Assembly: GCA_028714095.1 (NCBI GenBank)
Contig: JAQTMY010000002.1
Coordinates: 78,636 to 142,635, forward strand
DNA length: 64,000 nt
Reading direction: 5' to 3'
Source of the DNA: Candidatus Nanoarchaeia archaeon
GTDB lineage: Archaea; Nanobdellota; Nanobdellia; SCGC-AAA011-G17; JACPNG01
In this document: in pieces, positions 1 through 8,353 of the stretch
How the letters are laid out: each line of letters starts with the position of its first letter
Numbering within the stretch: the stretch's first letter is position 1
The notes under the pieces: generated by a model
What the model was told of the DNA's origin: nothing
What the model saw: the letters and a program-made list of their open reading frames with translations, nothing else
The model's database searches: none
Translations under genes and position numbers: made by a program

Positions 1-52
1 CTCGAAAACTTGTTTCCGAAAGGATATCTAGGTTCGAATCCTGGCCTCGGCG
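1..52 (+). tRNA. tRNA-Ser(CGA), 5' part missing
   Basis: The window opens inside the anticodon loop (CGA at about 3-5). A long variable arm follows with a TCC/GGA stem around a GAAA loop at about 15-24. The T arm spans 28-44, the 3' acceptor strand 45-51, and the discriminator is G at 52. A long variable arm, CGA anticodon and G73 fit serine. The 5' half lies outside the window. Confidence 0.85.
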
Positions 53-71
53 TAATAATTTTTAGAATAAC

Positions 72-142
72 TGCGCCAGCTGGGAATTGAACCCAGTTCT
101 AAAGCTTGGGAAGCTTTCATTCTACCGATATACTACTGGCGC
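72..142 (-). tRNA. tRNA-Gly(CCC)
   Basis: On the minus strand the acceptor strands GCGCCAG and CTGGCGC pair perfectly and are followed by an A discriminator. The anticodon arm is AAAGC, loop TTCCCAA, GCTTT, which puts CCC at positions 34-36. The T arm carries GGTTCAA. It faces the preceding tRNA-Ser convergently. CCA is not encoded. Confidence 0.9.
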
Positions 143-178
143 ACAAGGTTAACTATAAAATCAGATTAATAAAATTAT

Positions 179-844
179 CTAAACTTTAACCTTATAGACA
201 AAGACCTTATCATAAGGAATAAACCAGGAACATGTATCTTTAACAGATGAATTCTCCATGATCTTCCTGAATAATCTTATAGAATTCCCATGTGAGGAAA
301 TAGCTACATTAACCTTATTCTTTTTAATGTAATTAATTAAATCCCTAACAAAAGGTTTTACTCTTTTTTCAACATCTTTAAATGATTCTCCTCCTGGAGG
401 GGGGATATCATAAGACCGATGAATTATATCAAATTCAGCTTTCCCTAAAGTTTCAACAAATCTTTTTCTCTCTCCATTTTCTAGTCTGTTAATCTTGTGC
501 CATTTTAATAAAGTCTTGTAGTCTTCATTACCCTCTCTTCTGATAAACCACAAATGGCTCCTTCCTTCTAACCTTCCATAACTCCTCTCAATCATCCTGT
601 CATCAGTTATTATTCTCCTGCATTCGGGATGGTATCTTAAAACATACTTTAATGTTTGTTTAGACCTTGAAAGTGTAGTTTGAAAGGCAACATCAATCTT
701 CTTGTTTTTGAGTTTGTTAGCGATGGTTTTTGAATTCCTAATTCCAGCAGGGGTTAACTTAGAGTCTTTCCATCCGGTAAATTTATACAAAGTATTATAA
801 TATGTCTTGCCATGCCTGAAAATATAAATATAATTGTATCCCAT
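179..844 (-). CDS. gpmA: 2,3-bisphosphoglycerate-dependent phosphoglycerate mutase-like protein
   Basis: A 221-residue member of the histidine phosphatase superfamily, predicted to interconvert 3- and 2-phosphoglycerate in the cytosol. The phospho-acceptor motif RHGKT is at residues 10-14 (His11). ERSYGRLEG around residues 86-94 supplies the general acid Glu86. GGES is at 151-154, and the second active-site histidine is in SSHGNSIR (His185). ERSYG plus GGES resembles true dPGMs more than generic phosphatases. The length is slightly below bacterial GpmA (about 250). With pgk, eno and ppsA also in the window it would complete the lower glycolytic trunk. A phosphatase of another substrate remains possible. 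Confidence 0.8.
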   Translation of the reverse strand: MGYNYIYIFRHGKTYYNTLYKFTGWKDSKLTPAGIRNSKTIANKLKNKKIDVAFQTTLSRSKQTLKYVLRYHPECRRIITDDRMIERSYGRLEGRSHLWFIRREGNEDYKTLLKWHKINRLENGERKRFVETLGKAEFDIIHRSYDIPPPGGESFKDVEKRVKPFVRDLINYIKKNKVNVAISSHGNSIRLFRKIMENSSVKDTCSWFIPYDKVFVYKVKV

Positions 845-923
845 TTGTTCCTAAATATATTACAAAGTTTATATAATTTTCTAAACCAAACTTTTTTATA
901 GTCAAACCTATTTTAAATAATAG

Positions 924-1157
924 ATGCATTTTGGAGAAAATTTTAAGGATACCAGAGAAAGGTATGCCAAGGTAAAACCTTTAAAATCAGCCATAACAAT
1001 GGCAATTATCTATTTTATTGTCTTTTCTTTGATTGATTTTATTTTATACAACAGATTTTTAATTTTAAGCTATCTTTTTGGAACTGTAATCTTTTTCCTT
1101 GTTTATTATTTCTTTATGTTAATTTTAAATAAATGGGCAAGGAAATCAAATAAATAA
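924..1157 (+). CDS. Small two-helix membrane protein, unknown
   Basis: A 77-residue protein I do not recognise. A charged N-terminal segment (residues 1-20) precedes two hydrophobic stretches at about 23-42 and 46-68, and the end is basic (KWARKSNK). It probably sits in the cytoplasmic membrane as a hairpin. Its 3' end overlaps by 12 bases the convergent zinc-finger gene. An AT-rich promoter-like stretch at about 893-900 precedes the start. Confidence 0.6.
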   Translation: MHFGENFKDTRERYAKVKPLKSAITMAIIYFIVFSLIDFILYNRFLILSYLFGTVIFFLVYYFFMLILNKWARKSNK

Positions 1158-1286
1158 GCTAATACATCCCTTACATGTTTTTTTGCTTAAGATATAACAG
1201 TTTCTGCATACAACCCTTCCACAGTTTATACAGCTAAATTCTGCTGGTTTTTTACTGCAAACCTGGCAAATCTTCTGAATTTCCAT
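1146..1286 (-). CDS. 46-residue double zinc-finger mini-protein
   Basis: A very small gene found by reading the minus strand. It encodes 46 residues with four CxxC pairs: Cys7/10, Cys19/22, Cys27/30 and Cys38/41. That is enough for two zinc sites, possibly cross-braced like HIT or B-box fingers. Basic residues between the pairs would suit RNA or protein binding. It starts with ATG at 1286 and ends in TGA, overlapping the neighbour by 12 bases. Regular Cys spacing through the whole frame is the case for a real gene; the function is unknown. Confidence 0.65.
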   Translation of the reverse strand: MEIQKICQVCSKKPAEFSCINCGRVVCRNCYILSKKTCKGCISLFI

Positions 1287-1336
1287 TGTTTTTAAAAAGA
1301 AATAACATAATAAATAAGTTTTGTTTTTAATTTAAC

Positions 1337-1858
1337 GTGGAAGAAGACATTAATCTTGAACCAGTTGAAAATAAATTAATTAAAAAAATAATAATAATCC
1401 TTCTCGCCTTATTATTAATTATCTTAATTTTAAGTTTTTTATTAACAAATCCCGAAATAAGGGTTAATATTAAAGGACTGATTGAAAGCTCTAAAATTAA
1501 TGATGAAATAATAGAATCTGGTAATATTACAGTAATCATTCCAGAAAATCTTTATGATGAATTACTTCAGATAAAACAAGAAAATGCAGATGTAGAATTC
1601 AAAGTTTGTCTTATTGCAGATTATGATTCAGGAAATTATTCTGTAAAGGAAATTTACAAGCCGATAATTTACACTCAGGAATATAGCCAGGTAGTATCTG
1701 CTCCATGCCCTGAAAATGCATTGATAGACTTGCATTCTCATCCCTACAGACATTGTTCATTTTCAGAACAGGACATAAATTCCTTTAAACAGTCTAAAAA
1801 TGAAAATTCCTTAATGATGGTTATGTGCGAAGATAATAGGTTTAATATATATAAATAA
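1337..1858 (+). CDS. Membrane-anchored JAMM/MPN+ domain protein
   Basis: A 173-residue protein starting at GTG. One transmembrane helix lies at about residues 15-37. The C-terminal domain carries the JAMM zinc metalloprotease signature: HSHP at 133-136, then Ser143 and Asp146 in the spacing HxHPx6SxxD. The family cleaves isopeptide bonds or cysteine-linked substrates; examples are Rpn11 and archaeal JAMM1, which acts on SAMP conjugates. The N-terminal anchor is unusual, since most archaeal JAMM proteins are soluble. By the positive-inside rule the topology is uncertain, so the domain could face outside. No ubiquitin-like gene was recognised nearby. Confidence 0.7.
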   Translation: MEEDINLEPVENKLIKKIIIILLALLLIILILSFLLTNPEIRVNIKGLIESSKINDEIIESGNITVIIPENLYDELLQIKQENADVEFKVCLIADYDSGNYSVKEIYKPIIYTQEYSQVVSAPCPENALIDLHSHPYRHCSFSEQDINSFKQSKNENSLMMVMCEDNRFNIYK

Positions 1859-1869
1859 AAAAGAAAAGT

Positions 1870-2523
1870 CTATTTTTTCTTCATCTTTTTGAGAATTTCC
1901 GAAGCTTGTTCTTTAGATCCCAAACCAAAGCTAAGTCCAATTGCCAAAGCCAATCCAACTCCAACAGCTGCAGCCAGTATCAAGAACAAATCTTGGATAA
2001 ATGAAACATCTATTCCAATCTGGCCCAGTGCTATAATTACTGTGACTATTATAATTGTTATTCTTAAGATACCAGCTATCTGCTTAGTCCATATTATGTT
2101 TGAATTCTTTATCAGTTTGATATAAACTCCGTGAGCTATTATCAATCCAGCAAAGATTATTATTACTGCTGCAATAAGATCTGGCATCCACATTACAAAC
2201 TCATTCAGGATTATGGATAATCCCCCTAAGTCTAGGATTTCTGCTCCTGCCTGAAGGAATACAATGAATATATACCATTTGACTATTTCTCCAAGTACAG
2301 CAGATATCTTGAATTTTCCCATAGCCTTTGAGAGTTCTGCTTTTTCCAGTCTTTTATCTAAACCTAATTTTTCAAGTAGTATCTTTATTGCATGTCCAAT
2401 TAAATGTCCTATAAGATATCCAACTATTATGATAATTATTGCTGCGATTATTCCTGGGAGGATTTCTATTATGCTATTTCCCAGTTTGATAAATGGATTA
2501 AGAAAATCAGTCCCACTAATCAA
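1870..2523 (-). CDS. MscS-like TM-helix protein (small mechanosensitive channel family)
   Basis: 217 residues with a repeated arrangement of hydrophobic helices: about 22-44, 80-100, 110-135 and 150-200. Its glycine-rich segments (GYLIGHLIGHAI, and GVGLALAIGLSFGLG near the end) are typical of the conserved TM-helix family related to MscS. The C-terminal stretch resembles the pore-lining helix of MscS, but the cytoplasmic beta domain is missing and the protein ends in a short basic tail (KKMKKK). A channel role is plausible, not shown. It converges on the JAMM gene with 11 bases between. Confidence 0.65.
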   Translation of the reverse strand: MISGTDFLNPFIKLGNSIIEILPGIIAAIIIIIVGYLIGHLIGHAIKILLEKLGLDKRLEKAELSKAMGKFKISAVLGEIVKWYIFIVFLQAGAEILDLGGLSIILNEFVMWMPDLIAAVIIIFAGLIIAHGVYIKLIKNSNIIWTKQIAGILRITIIIVTVIIALGQIGIDVSFIQDLFLILAAAVGVGLALAIGLSFGLGSKEQASEILKKMKKK

Positions 2524-2615
2524 TCATTCCACCCCCAACATTTCAAAGTTACGAACCTTTAAATATTTTGTCTTTTAGGGAAAATTATATATATGTTATA
2601 ATTTATACTAAAAAT

Positions 2616-3062
2616 ATGTTTGACTATATTTTATTAACAATCGTGCTGGCATTAAGCTTATTAGTTGGATATCTTGTTGCTTATTTGGCAAGAGACGAGA
2701 TAAATAAAGCAAAAAAGTATATCCATTTTATTCAAAAGATAATAATATTAATTATAATCTTAATTTCGATTTTTATCTCACTTGATGTATGGTTTATAGC
2801 AGGGCTTATTTTTGGTTATTTCTTCAGGGAAATAATGTTATATTTAGGAATTGCTTTTGAATCAGCTTTGCTGTTAAATTACGGAATGTTATTTTCATTT
2901 TTCATTTTCATAGCTGGATTATTTTCAGGGATGCTAAGATACAAGGATATTTCAAAAATTCTTATAGGAATCTTGGCTTTCTTAATCCCAATGTTATTAT
3001 ATTTCCTTGATATTAATTTAATTTCATTTGCAGCAGGAGCTTTGATCTGGAGTTTAAAATGA
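2616..3062 (+). CDS. Polytopic membrane protein, unknown
   Basis: 148 residues from the ATG at 2616. This was chosen over an in-frame TTG at 2568, which falls inside the promoter-like region. Four or five hydrophobic helices fill nearly the whole protein: about 5-25, 38-55, 56-75, 87-108, and 115 to the end. I do not recognise a family. Its stop overlaps the dphB start by 4 bases (ATGA), so the two are probably co-transcribed. Confidence 0.6.
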   Translation: MFDYILLTIVLALSLLVGYLVAYLARDEINKAKKYIHFIQKIIILIIILISIFISLDVWFIAGLIFGYFFREIMLYLGIAFESALLLNYGMLFSFFIFIAGLFSGMLRYKDISKILIGILAFLIPMLLYFLDINLISFAAGALIWSLK

Positions 3063-3799
3063 GTTTAAGTTTGATCAGTTTAGGTTTATATGATATAAGG
3101 GATATGAGCAAGAAAGCATTAGATGAGGCAAAATTATGTAATGTTCTTTATTTTGAAGACTATACAGGTTATTATAATACATCCTTGGAGGATATTGAGA
3201 AAATAATCGGGTTTTCCATTGAAAGGATTACTCGACAAGGACTTGAGAATAATTCTGATAAAATCCTGAAAGAATCATCAAAAAACAAAGTTGGAATCTT
3301 AGTTGTAGGGGATGCTCTTTCAGCAACAACGCATTCTTCTTTATTATTAGAGGCAAAACAAAAAGGAATTCATGTAAATGTTATCCATGGCTCCTCAGTA
3401 TTTACAGCCATAGCAGAAACAGGTTTGTTTTTGTATAATTTTGGAAAGACAACCTCAATCCCTTTTAACAATAAAAATGTCTATGAACCCTATAATGTTA
3501 TAAAAAGTAATAAACCATTTCATACTTTGTTGTTACTAGACTTAAAAGATGGAAAATATATGAATGCTCATGAAGCAATAGAATATTTATTGAGAGTTGA
3601 GAAGGAAAAGAAAGAAAAAGTATTCACAGAAAATACTTTGTGTGTTGTTTGTTCTGCGCTTGGTTCTGACAATTCTGAAATTATTGCAGGAAAAGCCGAA
3701 CAGTTATTGAATAAAAGATTCACAAAAAAACCTCAATGCTTAATTGTTCCCGGGAAAATGCATTTCCACGAAGAGGAATTCTTGGAAACTTTAAAATGA
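3059..3799 (+). CDS. dphB: Diphthine synthase
   Basis: 246 residues, the usual length of archaeal DphB. This SAM-dependent methyltransferase methylates the diphthamide precursor on the elongation factor aEF2 histidine. It is a tetrapyrrole-methylase-fold protein: an N-terminal SLISLGL strand, a VGDALSATTHSSL segment at about residues 83-95 that forms part of the SAM site, and a HVNVIHGSSVFTAIAETGL segment after it. It overlaps the upstream membrane gene and the downstream zinc-ribbon gene by ATGA junctions. Its presence implies a diphthamide-bearing EF2. Confidence 0.93.
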   Translation: MSLSLISLGLYDIRDMSKKALDEAKLCNVLYFEDYTGYYNTSLEDIEKIIGFSIERITRQGLENNSDKILKESSKNKVGILVVGDALSATTHSSLLLEAKQKGIHVNVIHGSSVFTAIAETGLFLYNFGKTTSIPFNNKNVYEPYNVIKSNKPFHTLLLLDLKDGKYMNAHEAIEYLLRVEKEKKEKVFTENTLCVVCSALGSDNSEIIAGKAEQLLNKRFTKKPQCLIVPGKMHFHEEEFLETLK

Positions 3800-4146
3800 A
3801 TATCTGCCCAAAATGTAAATCTTTAGAAGTAAAATGTTTGACAAATCTGGATTATAAGGTTGTTGCATTCGGAATCTCTGCGGTATTTAAATGTTTAAAC
3901 TGTAATTTCCAGGGAGAAATTTTCCCAGAAGTTAAAAGTTTAAACATTAAAGTAAGACCAAACTCAAAGAAAAATGATTTAATCTTAAAAGACGGAAATT
4001 ATATTGTTAACATAAAAGCCCCGCCAGAAGATAATAAAGCAAACTTGGAATTAATAAAATTCCTTTCAAAGAAATTCAACACAAAAGTAAGAATTAAATC
4101 AGGTTTAACAAGCAAAAACAAGATTATTTATTTTGATCAAGCTTGA
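3796..4146 (+). CDS. Zinc-ribbon fused to YggU/DUF167 domain
   Basis: 116 residues from the ATG at 3796, which overlaps the dphB stop as ATGA; a longer frame running back into dphB is not needed. Residues 1-45 form a zinc ribbon (CPKC at 4-7, CLNC near 34-37). Residues 50-116 match the YggU/DUF167 fold, with VRPNSKK and the IKAPPEDNKAN motif followed by LIKFLSKKF and a VRIKSGLTSKNK strand. YggU proteins usually stand alone and have no firm function; an RNA-linked role is often supposed. The added zinc ribbon would suit nucleic-acid binding. Confidence 0.75.
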   Translation: MNICPKCKSLEVKCLTNLDYKVVAFGISAVFKCLNCNFQGEIFPEVKSLNIKVRPNSKKNDLILKDGNYIVNIKAPPEDNKANLELIKFLSKKFNTKVRIKSGLTSKNKIIYFDQA

Positions 4147-4633
4147 AGTTAAGCACAGGTTCAAAGATTTCGTTGCTGGTTTCTCCGGTTTTACTATTGA
4201 TATCCAGATGAAGTATGTTAAATCCGGTTGTTACATAGGTAATGCTCCACAATCCTTTCTGTAAAACAACAATAATATCCATCTCCTTTTCTTTTGAATA
4301 TTTCTCATCTCTTAATTTATTAAGGGTTTTTATTGCTTCATCAAAATCAATTTTTATGTCTTTTATTTTTAATTCATCCAAATCCTTTTTTACCTTTTGG
4401 AATATCTCATTGCATTCCTTGACAATCAGTTTGCCTTTCTCATGAACAAAGGTTGTTATTTTTTTTGTATCCTTTGTGTAATAATCTATCTGCCACTCAC
4501 TTTCCTTTTCTTTTCCAGGCTGATACATAATAAACCCCGCGCATAGATATGATTCAGGATAATTTTTAATAAAATCCTTGTACTCTTCGCTATCCTTAAC
4601 TCTCTTTAAAGAATTTTTTAGTTTAGTCAGCAT
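4124..4633 (-). CDS. Hypothetical protein downstream of thrS, PepSY-like C-terminus
   Basis: 169 residues with no signal peptide or membrane helix. The N-terminal part is helical and charged. The middle forms predicted strands (YLCAGFIMYQ, EWQIDYYTK, KITTFVHEKG). The C-terminal ILHLDINSKTGET segment looks like the end of a PepSY-type repeat (dIDakTGev), but this is a weak resemblance. Its start overlaps the thrS stop by 11 bases, so it is probably translated from the same transcript. It overlaps the convergent YggU gene by 23 bases. Confidence 0.6.
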   Translation of the reverse strand: MLTKLKNSLKRVKDSEEYKDFIKNYPESYLCAGFIMYQPGKEKESEWQIDYYTKDTKKITTFVHEKGKLIVKECNEIFQKVKKDLDELKIKDIKIDFDEAIKTLNKLRDEKYSKEKEMDIIVVLQKGLWSITYVTTGFNILHLDINSKTGETSNEIFEPVLNFKLDQNK

Positions 4634-6344
4634 CTTTGTTCTCTACTTTTTCTGAAATTTCTTTTATTAAATCTTCTGGTCTTATGCCAAATCTAACATT
4701 CCCATTTCTTGTTCTAACTGCCAATGTTCCTTTTTCTTCTTCTTTATCTCCGATTGTAATCATATAAGGGATTTTCTGTAACTGGGCATTTCTTACTTTC
4801 TTATTCATAGTTTCTTTTGAGTAATCAGTCTCAACTCTAATCCCATTCTTCTCCAATTCTTTAGCAATTTTTTCACAGAACTTAATATTCCTGTCAGTTA
4901 AATTCATAATTCTGACCTGGATAGGACTTAACCATAAAGGAAATGCTCCAGCATAATGCTCAATCAACATAGCCATTGTTCTTTCCAAACAACCAATAGA
5001 TGATCTATGTATAATCATCGGCCTGTGTTTTCTACCATCTTCTCCTTCATAAGTCATATCAAATCTTTCAGGCAATGCAAAATCTATTTGCACAGTAAAA
5101 ATAGTATCTTCCTTACCATAAACATTTTTCATTTGTATGTCTAATTTTGGACCATAAAAAGCAGCCTCATCATCAGCTTCAATATATTCTAACTTTAATT
5201 TATCTAATATTTTCTTCATAGTTTTCTGAGATATATCCCATGCCTTTGGGTTATCAATGTATTTTTTCTTATTTTTGGGGTCCCATTTAGAAAATCTATA
5301 CCAATAATTTTTAAAACCAAGAGTCTTCATAACATATTTTATTAAATTTAAAACATCTTCGAACTCTTTTTCTAATTGCTCAGGCATACATATAATATGT
5401 GCATCAGCCAGACTAAATTGTCTTATTCTTATCAAACCATGAAGCTCTCCTGATTGTTCATTTCTAAACAAATCAGCTATCTCAGCATATCTTATAGGTA
5501 AATCTTTATAGCTTCTTAATTTAGACTTATAAATCATAAATTGATGAGGGCAGGTCATAGGTCTCAAAACCATTTCTTCACCATTTGCTTCAAAAACAAA
5601 CATACTTTCTCTATAATGATCTAAATGTCCTGAGATTTTATATAAATCACTTTTAGCTAGTACAGGAGTTTCAGTATATTGATACCCTCTCTTAATCTCT
5701 TCATCTTCTATAAATCTCTCTAAGATCCTTTTTATAATAGTTCCTTTAGGAGTTAATAAAGGCAAACCCTTACCAACAACATCACTAAAAACAAATAAAT
5801 CAAGCTCCTTTCCTAATTTTATATGATTCCTCTTTTCCGCTTCCTCTAATAACCTAAGATGTTCTTTTAATTCCTTCTCAGATTCAAAAGCAATTCCATA
5901 AATTCTTTGCAGCATATCGTTCTCAGAATCTCCTCTCCAGTATGCTCCAGCCAGTTTAGTTAGTTTAAATGCCTTGATTTCTTTAGTAGATTTAATATGA
6001 GGACCCTTACATAAATCAAAAAACTCTCCGGTGTAATAAAAACTTATTTTATCATCATCAAGATCTTTTAACAAGTCTAATTTATAAGGTTCATTCCTAA
6101 GAATTTTCTCAGCCTCCTTTCTTGAAATGAGTTTTTGTATGAATTTTTCATCCTTGGCAATGATTTTTCTCATTTCTTTTTCAATACTCTCTAAATCCTC
6201 TTCTTTTATGTTCAAATCTCCAAAATCATAATAAAATCCATCCTCTATTGCTGGCCCAATCCCTAGTTTAACCTTGGGATATAGCCTTTTCACAGCTGCA
6301 GCTAGTACATGTGATGTAGAGTGTCTTATTGTCTCTAGGTTCAT
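4623..6344 (-). CDS. thrS: Threonyl-tRNA synthetase, bacterial type lacking TGS domain
   Basis: 573 residues; charges tRNA-Thr. The protein starts directly with the N2 editing domain (HSTSH at residues 8-12, later DLCKGPH). The class II core follows with motif 2 (RPMTCPHQFMIYKS), the Zn-site cysteine in TCPH, the RNEQSGELHGL stretch, and motif 3 (HRSSIGCLERTMAML). A C-terminal anticodon-binding domain ends it. The roughly 60-residue N-terminal TGS domain of most bacterial and eukaryotic enzymes is absent. Most archaeal ThrRS carry a different, DTD-like editing domain, so this copy looks acquired from bacteria or inherited through DPANN. It diverges from the surface-protein gene at 6422. Confidence 0.95.
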   Translation of the reverse strand: MNLETIRHSTSHVLAAAVKRLYPKVKLGIGPAIEDGFYYDFGDLNIKEEDLESIEKEMRKIIAKDEKFIQKLISRKEAEKILRNEPYKLDLLKDLDDDKISFYYTGEFFDLCKGPHIKSTKEIKAFKLTKLAGAYWRGDSENDMLQRIYGIAFESEKELKEHLRLLEEAEKRNHIKLGKELDLFVFSDVVGKGLPLLTPKGTIIKRILERFIEDEEIKRGYQYTETPVLAKSDLYKISGHLDHYRESMFVFEANGEEMVLRPMTCPHQFMIYKSKLRSYKDLPIRYAEIADLFRNEQSGELHGLIRIRQFSLADAHIICMPEQLEKEFEDVLNLIKYVMKTLGFKNYWYRFSKWDPKNKKKYIDNPKAWDISQKTMKKILDKLKLEYIEADDEAAFYGPKLDIQMKNVYGKEDTIFTVQIDFALPERFDMTYEGEDGRKHRPMIIHRSSIGCLERTMAMLIEHYAGAFPLWLSPIQVRIMNLTDRNIKFCEKIAKELEKNGIRVETDYSKETMNKKVRNAQLQKIPYMITIGDKEEEKGTLAVRTRNGNVRFGIRPEDLIKEISEKVENKDAD

Positions 6345-6421
6345 GAAAAATTTTAGAACGTTAAACTATATAAAACTAACCATAGTAAACTATTTAAATA
6401 AATACTCTAACTATTCTTAAC

Positions 6422-8353
6422 ATGAAAGAGAGGTTATTCTTAATACTAGCTATCATATTGATAATGCCTTCTGTTTTTGCTGCAATGACATTGGATCCAT
6501 TGGTAAAAACAGAATACAATATCGGAGATGAAGTTTTATTCTCCGGAAGCGTTGAAGCAGAAAAAGAATTTGATGGTTATTTTGAAATATCTTTTGTATG
6601 CGGAAGCACATCAACAACCCTGCCAAGAGTTCAACTATATATGACTGAAGGTCAAAAAAAGATGTTTCCTTCAGATATTATAATACCTAAGATCACAACC
6701 TCAAGTACAATGGTTGGATCTTGTTCAATCAAGGTTTCTTTGATAGAATCCGGGATAGTGAAAGAAAGTAAAACAACAAGTAATTTTATTGTCTCAAAAG
6801 ACCTTAAGGGGTCAAATTTTAATCTAGACAAAACAAGACTCCAGGTTGGAACAGAATTTACCTTATCTGGAATAATCTCAAAATTAGATAATCAAAATGT
6901 TGATGGTTCTGCAGAGGTATATTTGGAAATAAAAAATGGAAGTTCAGGAGAATTATTTTTAGGAACTACTTCAATTAATGCTGGCAGGATAGACTTTAAA
7001 TATAAAACAACAGCAATTCCTGCAGGAAATTATGGTATAAAGATTGTAGCAAGAGATTTGTTTGCAAATCAACAGACCTTTGATGATGTTTCTCAATTTG
7101 AACTAACAGACCAGCTTAATCTTAATGTAAAAATTGATTTCCCAGACACACTTCCAGGGAAAACCATAAATGTTGTGGGGGATATTAAAAATATATTTTT
7201 GGAGTCTATAAAAGAAGGTAATATTGAAGTAAAGTTCAATGATAATTCATATAAAAGTAGATTCCAAGATGGGATTATAAATATTCCAATAACAATTCCA
7301 GGGGTAATAAAAACAGGAAAACACACAGCCTATGTTAAAGTTGATGATGGCACAGGAAACAAAGCTATTAGAGAATTAACAATTACAGTAAATCCAATTC
7401 CCACCGCCCTTGTCGGAGTAATGAATAGTAAAGAACAAGAGCCAGGAAGTCTTGTTGAGGTAACTCCTGTATTATATGATCAGGCTAATGATGTAATGCC
7501 TGGGGATGTTATCATAGAAATTTATGATCCAGATCATAATTTGTTATACAAAGAAACAAGGTATGTCAATACGAAATCATCCTATACCCTTAATACCTTG
7601 GCTCCACCAGGATCCTATACTTTAAAACTTTCCCATGGAAGTTTAATCACAGAGGATATCTTCCAGGTTTCATCGGTAACAAACCTTGATATTAAGTTAG
7701 AAAATCAAACACTGGTAGTTACTAATATAGGAAATATTGCTTTCAGAAATATTCTTTATCTTGATTTTAATTCAGGCCAGGTTAAAGTAGACCAAAAAAT
7801 AGGATTAGAACCCGGAGAATCAACACTTATTATCTTATCAGATTTGGTAGAGACCGGAACCTATAATATCATAGCTAAATATGATAATACTGAAAAAAGA
7901 TTTTCAGGGGTTTTCATTGAAGGTAAAAAGAAATTAAAACTAAACGTATTTTATATAATATTTTTGATTTTAATAATCTTGATAGTAATCTATCTTTTAG
8001 TTTTGAAAAACAGAAAACCTTTCAGGATAAAGTTATCTAAATTCCTAGATAAGGAATCAAAATCAGATAAGTCGAGAGAAGACAAGCCAATGATTAGAAG
8101 AGAGGCAGAAGCAAAATCAAATTTTAGAAGATTTGGTAAAGCAGATGATAAAGATATTGAATATTTCAAAAATAAAGCAAACAGAAAATTCGGCAAGGCA
8201 GACAACAAAGACGTTGAATATTTCAAAAACAAGGTTGTTGAAGATATTAAGCAAGTTCAAAAATTTGGTGAAAACAAAAGAGGTTCTTATTTTGTAAAGG
8301 ATTCTAATTCAAGAAATGGTGAAAAAAAACAATTATTCAATATGTTTGATTAA
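6422..8353 (+). CDS. Large secreted/anchored surface protein with Ig-like repeats
   Basis: 643 residues. A signal peptide (about 1-20) leads into some 480 extracellular residues rich in beta strands. These fall into successive Ig-like or CARDB-like units, recognisable by repeats such as DEVLFSGSVE, GTEFTLSGII, GKTINVVGDI and GSLVEVTPV. A transmembrane helix at about 509-528 is followed by a basic cytoplasmic tail of about 115 residues. The tail holds a near-exact tandem duplication (FGKADDKDIEYFKNK, then FGKADNKDVEYFKNK) at about 571-607. It may be a cell-surface adhesin or receptor. The 3' end overlaps the convergent methyltransferase by 21 bases. Confidence 0.7.
   Translation: MKERLFLILAIILIMPSVFAAMTLDPLVKTEYNIGDEVLFSGSVEAEKEFDGYFEISFVCGSTSTTLPRVQLYMTEGQKKMFPSDIIIPKITTSSTMVGSCSIKVSLIESGIVKESKTTSNFIVSKDLKGSNFNLDKTRLQVGTEFTLSGIISKLDNQNVDGSAEVYLEIKNGSSGELFLGTTSINAGRIDFKYKTTAIPAGNYGIKIVARDLFANQQTFDDVSQFELTDQLNLNVKIDFPDTLPGKTINVVGDIKNIFLESIKEGNIEVKFNDNSYKSRFQDGIINIPITIPGVIKTGKHTAYVKVDDGTGNKAIRELTITVNPIPTALVGVMNSKEQEPGSLVEVTPVLYDQANDVMPGDVIIEIYDPDHNLLYKETRYVNTKSSYTLNTLAPPGSYTLKLSHGSLITEDIFQVSSVTNLDIKLENQTLVVTNIGNIAFRNILYLDFNSGQVKVDQKIGLEPGESTLIILSDLVETGTYNIIAKYDNTEKRFSGVFIEGKKKLKLNVFYIIFLILIILIVIYLLVLKNRKPFRIKLSKFLDKESKSDKSREDKPMIRREAEAKSNFRRFGKADDKDIEYFKNKANRKFGKADNKDVEYFKNKVVEDIKQVQKFGENKRGSYFVKDSNSRNGEKKQLFNMFD

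Noticed and set aside
1327-1539. Minus-strand frame opposite the JAMM gene
   Set aside because: It mirrors the hydrophobic N-terminus of the JAMM protein and is low complexity.
2568-2615. Upstream TTG start for the membrane protein at 2616
   Set aside because: It would extend through an AT-rich promoter-like segment; the ATG at 2616 begins the hydrophobic protein directly.
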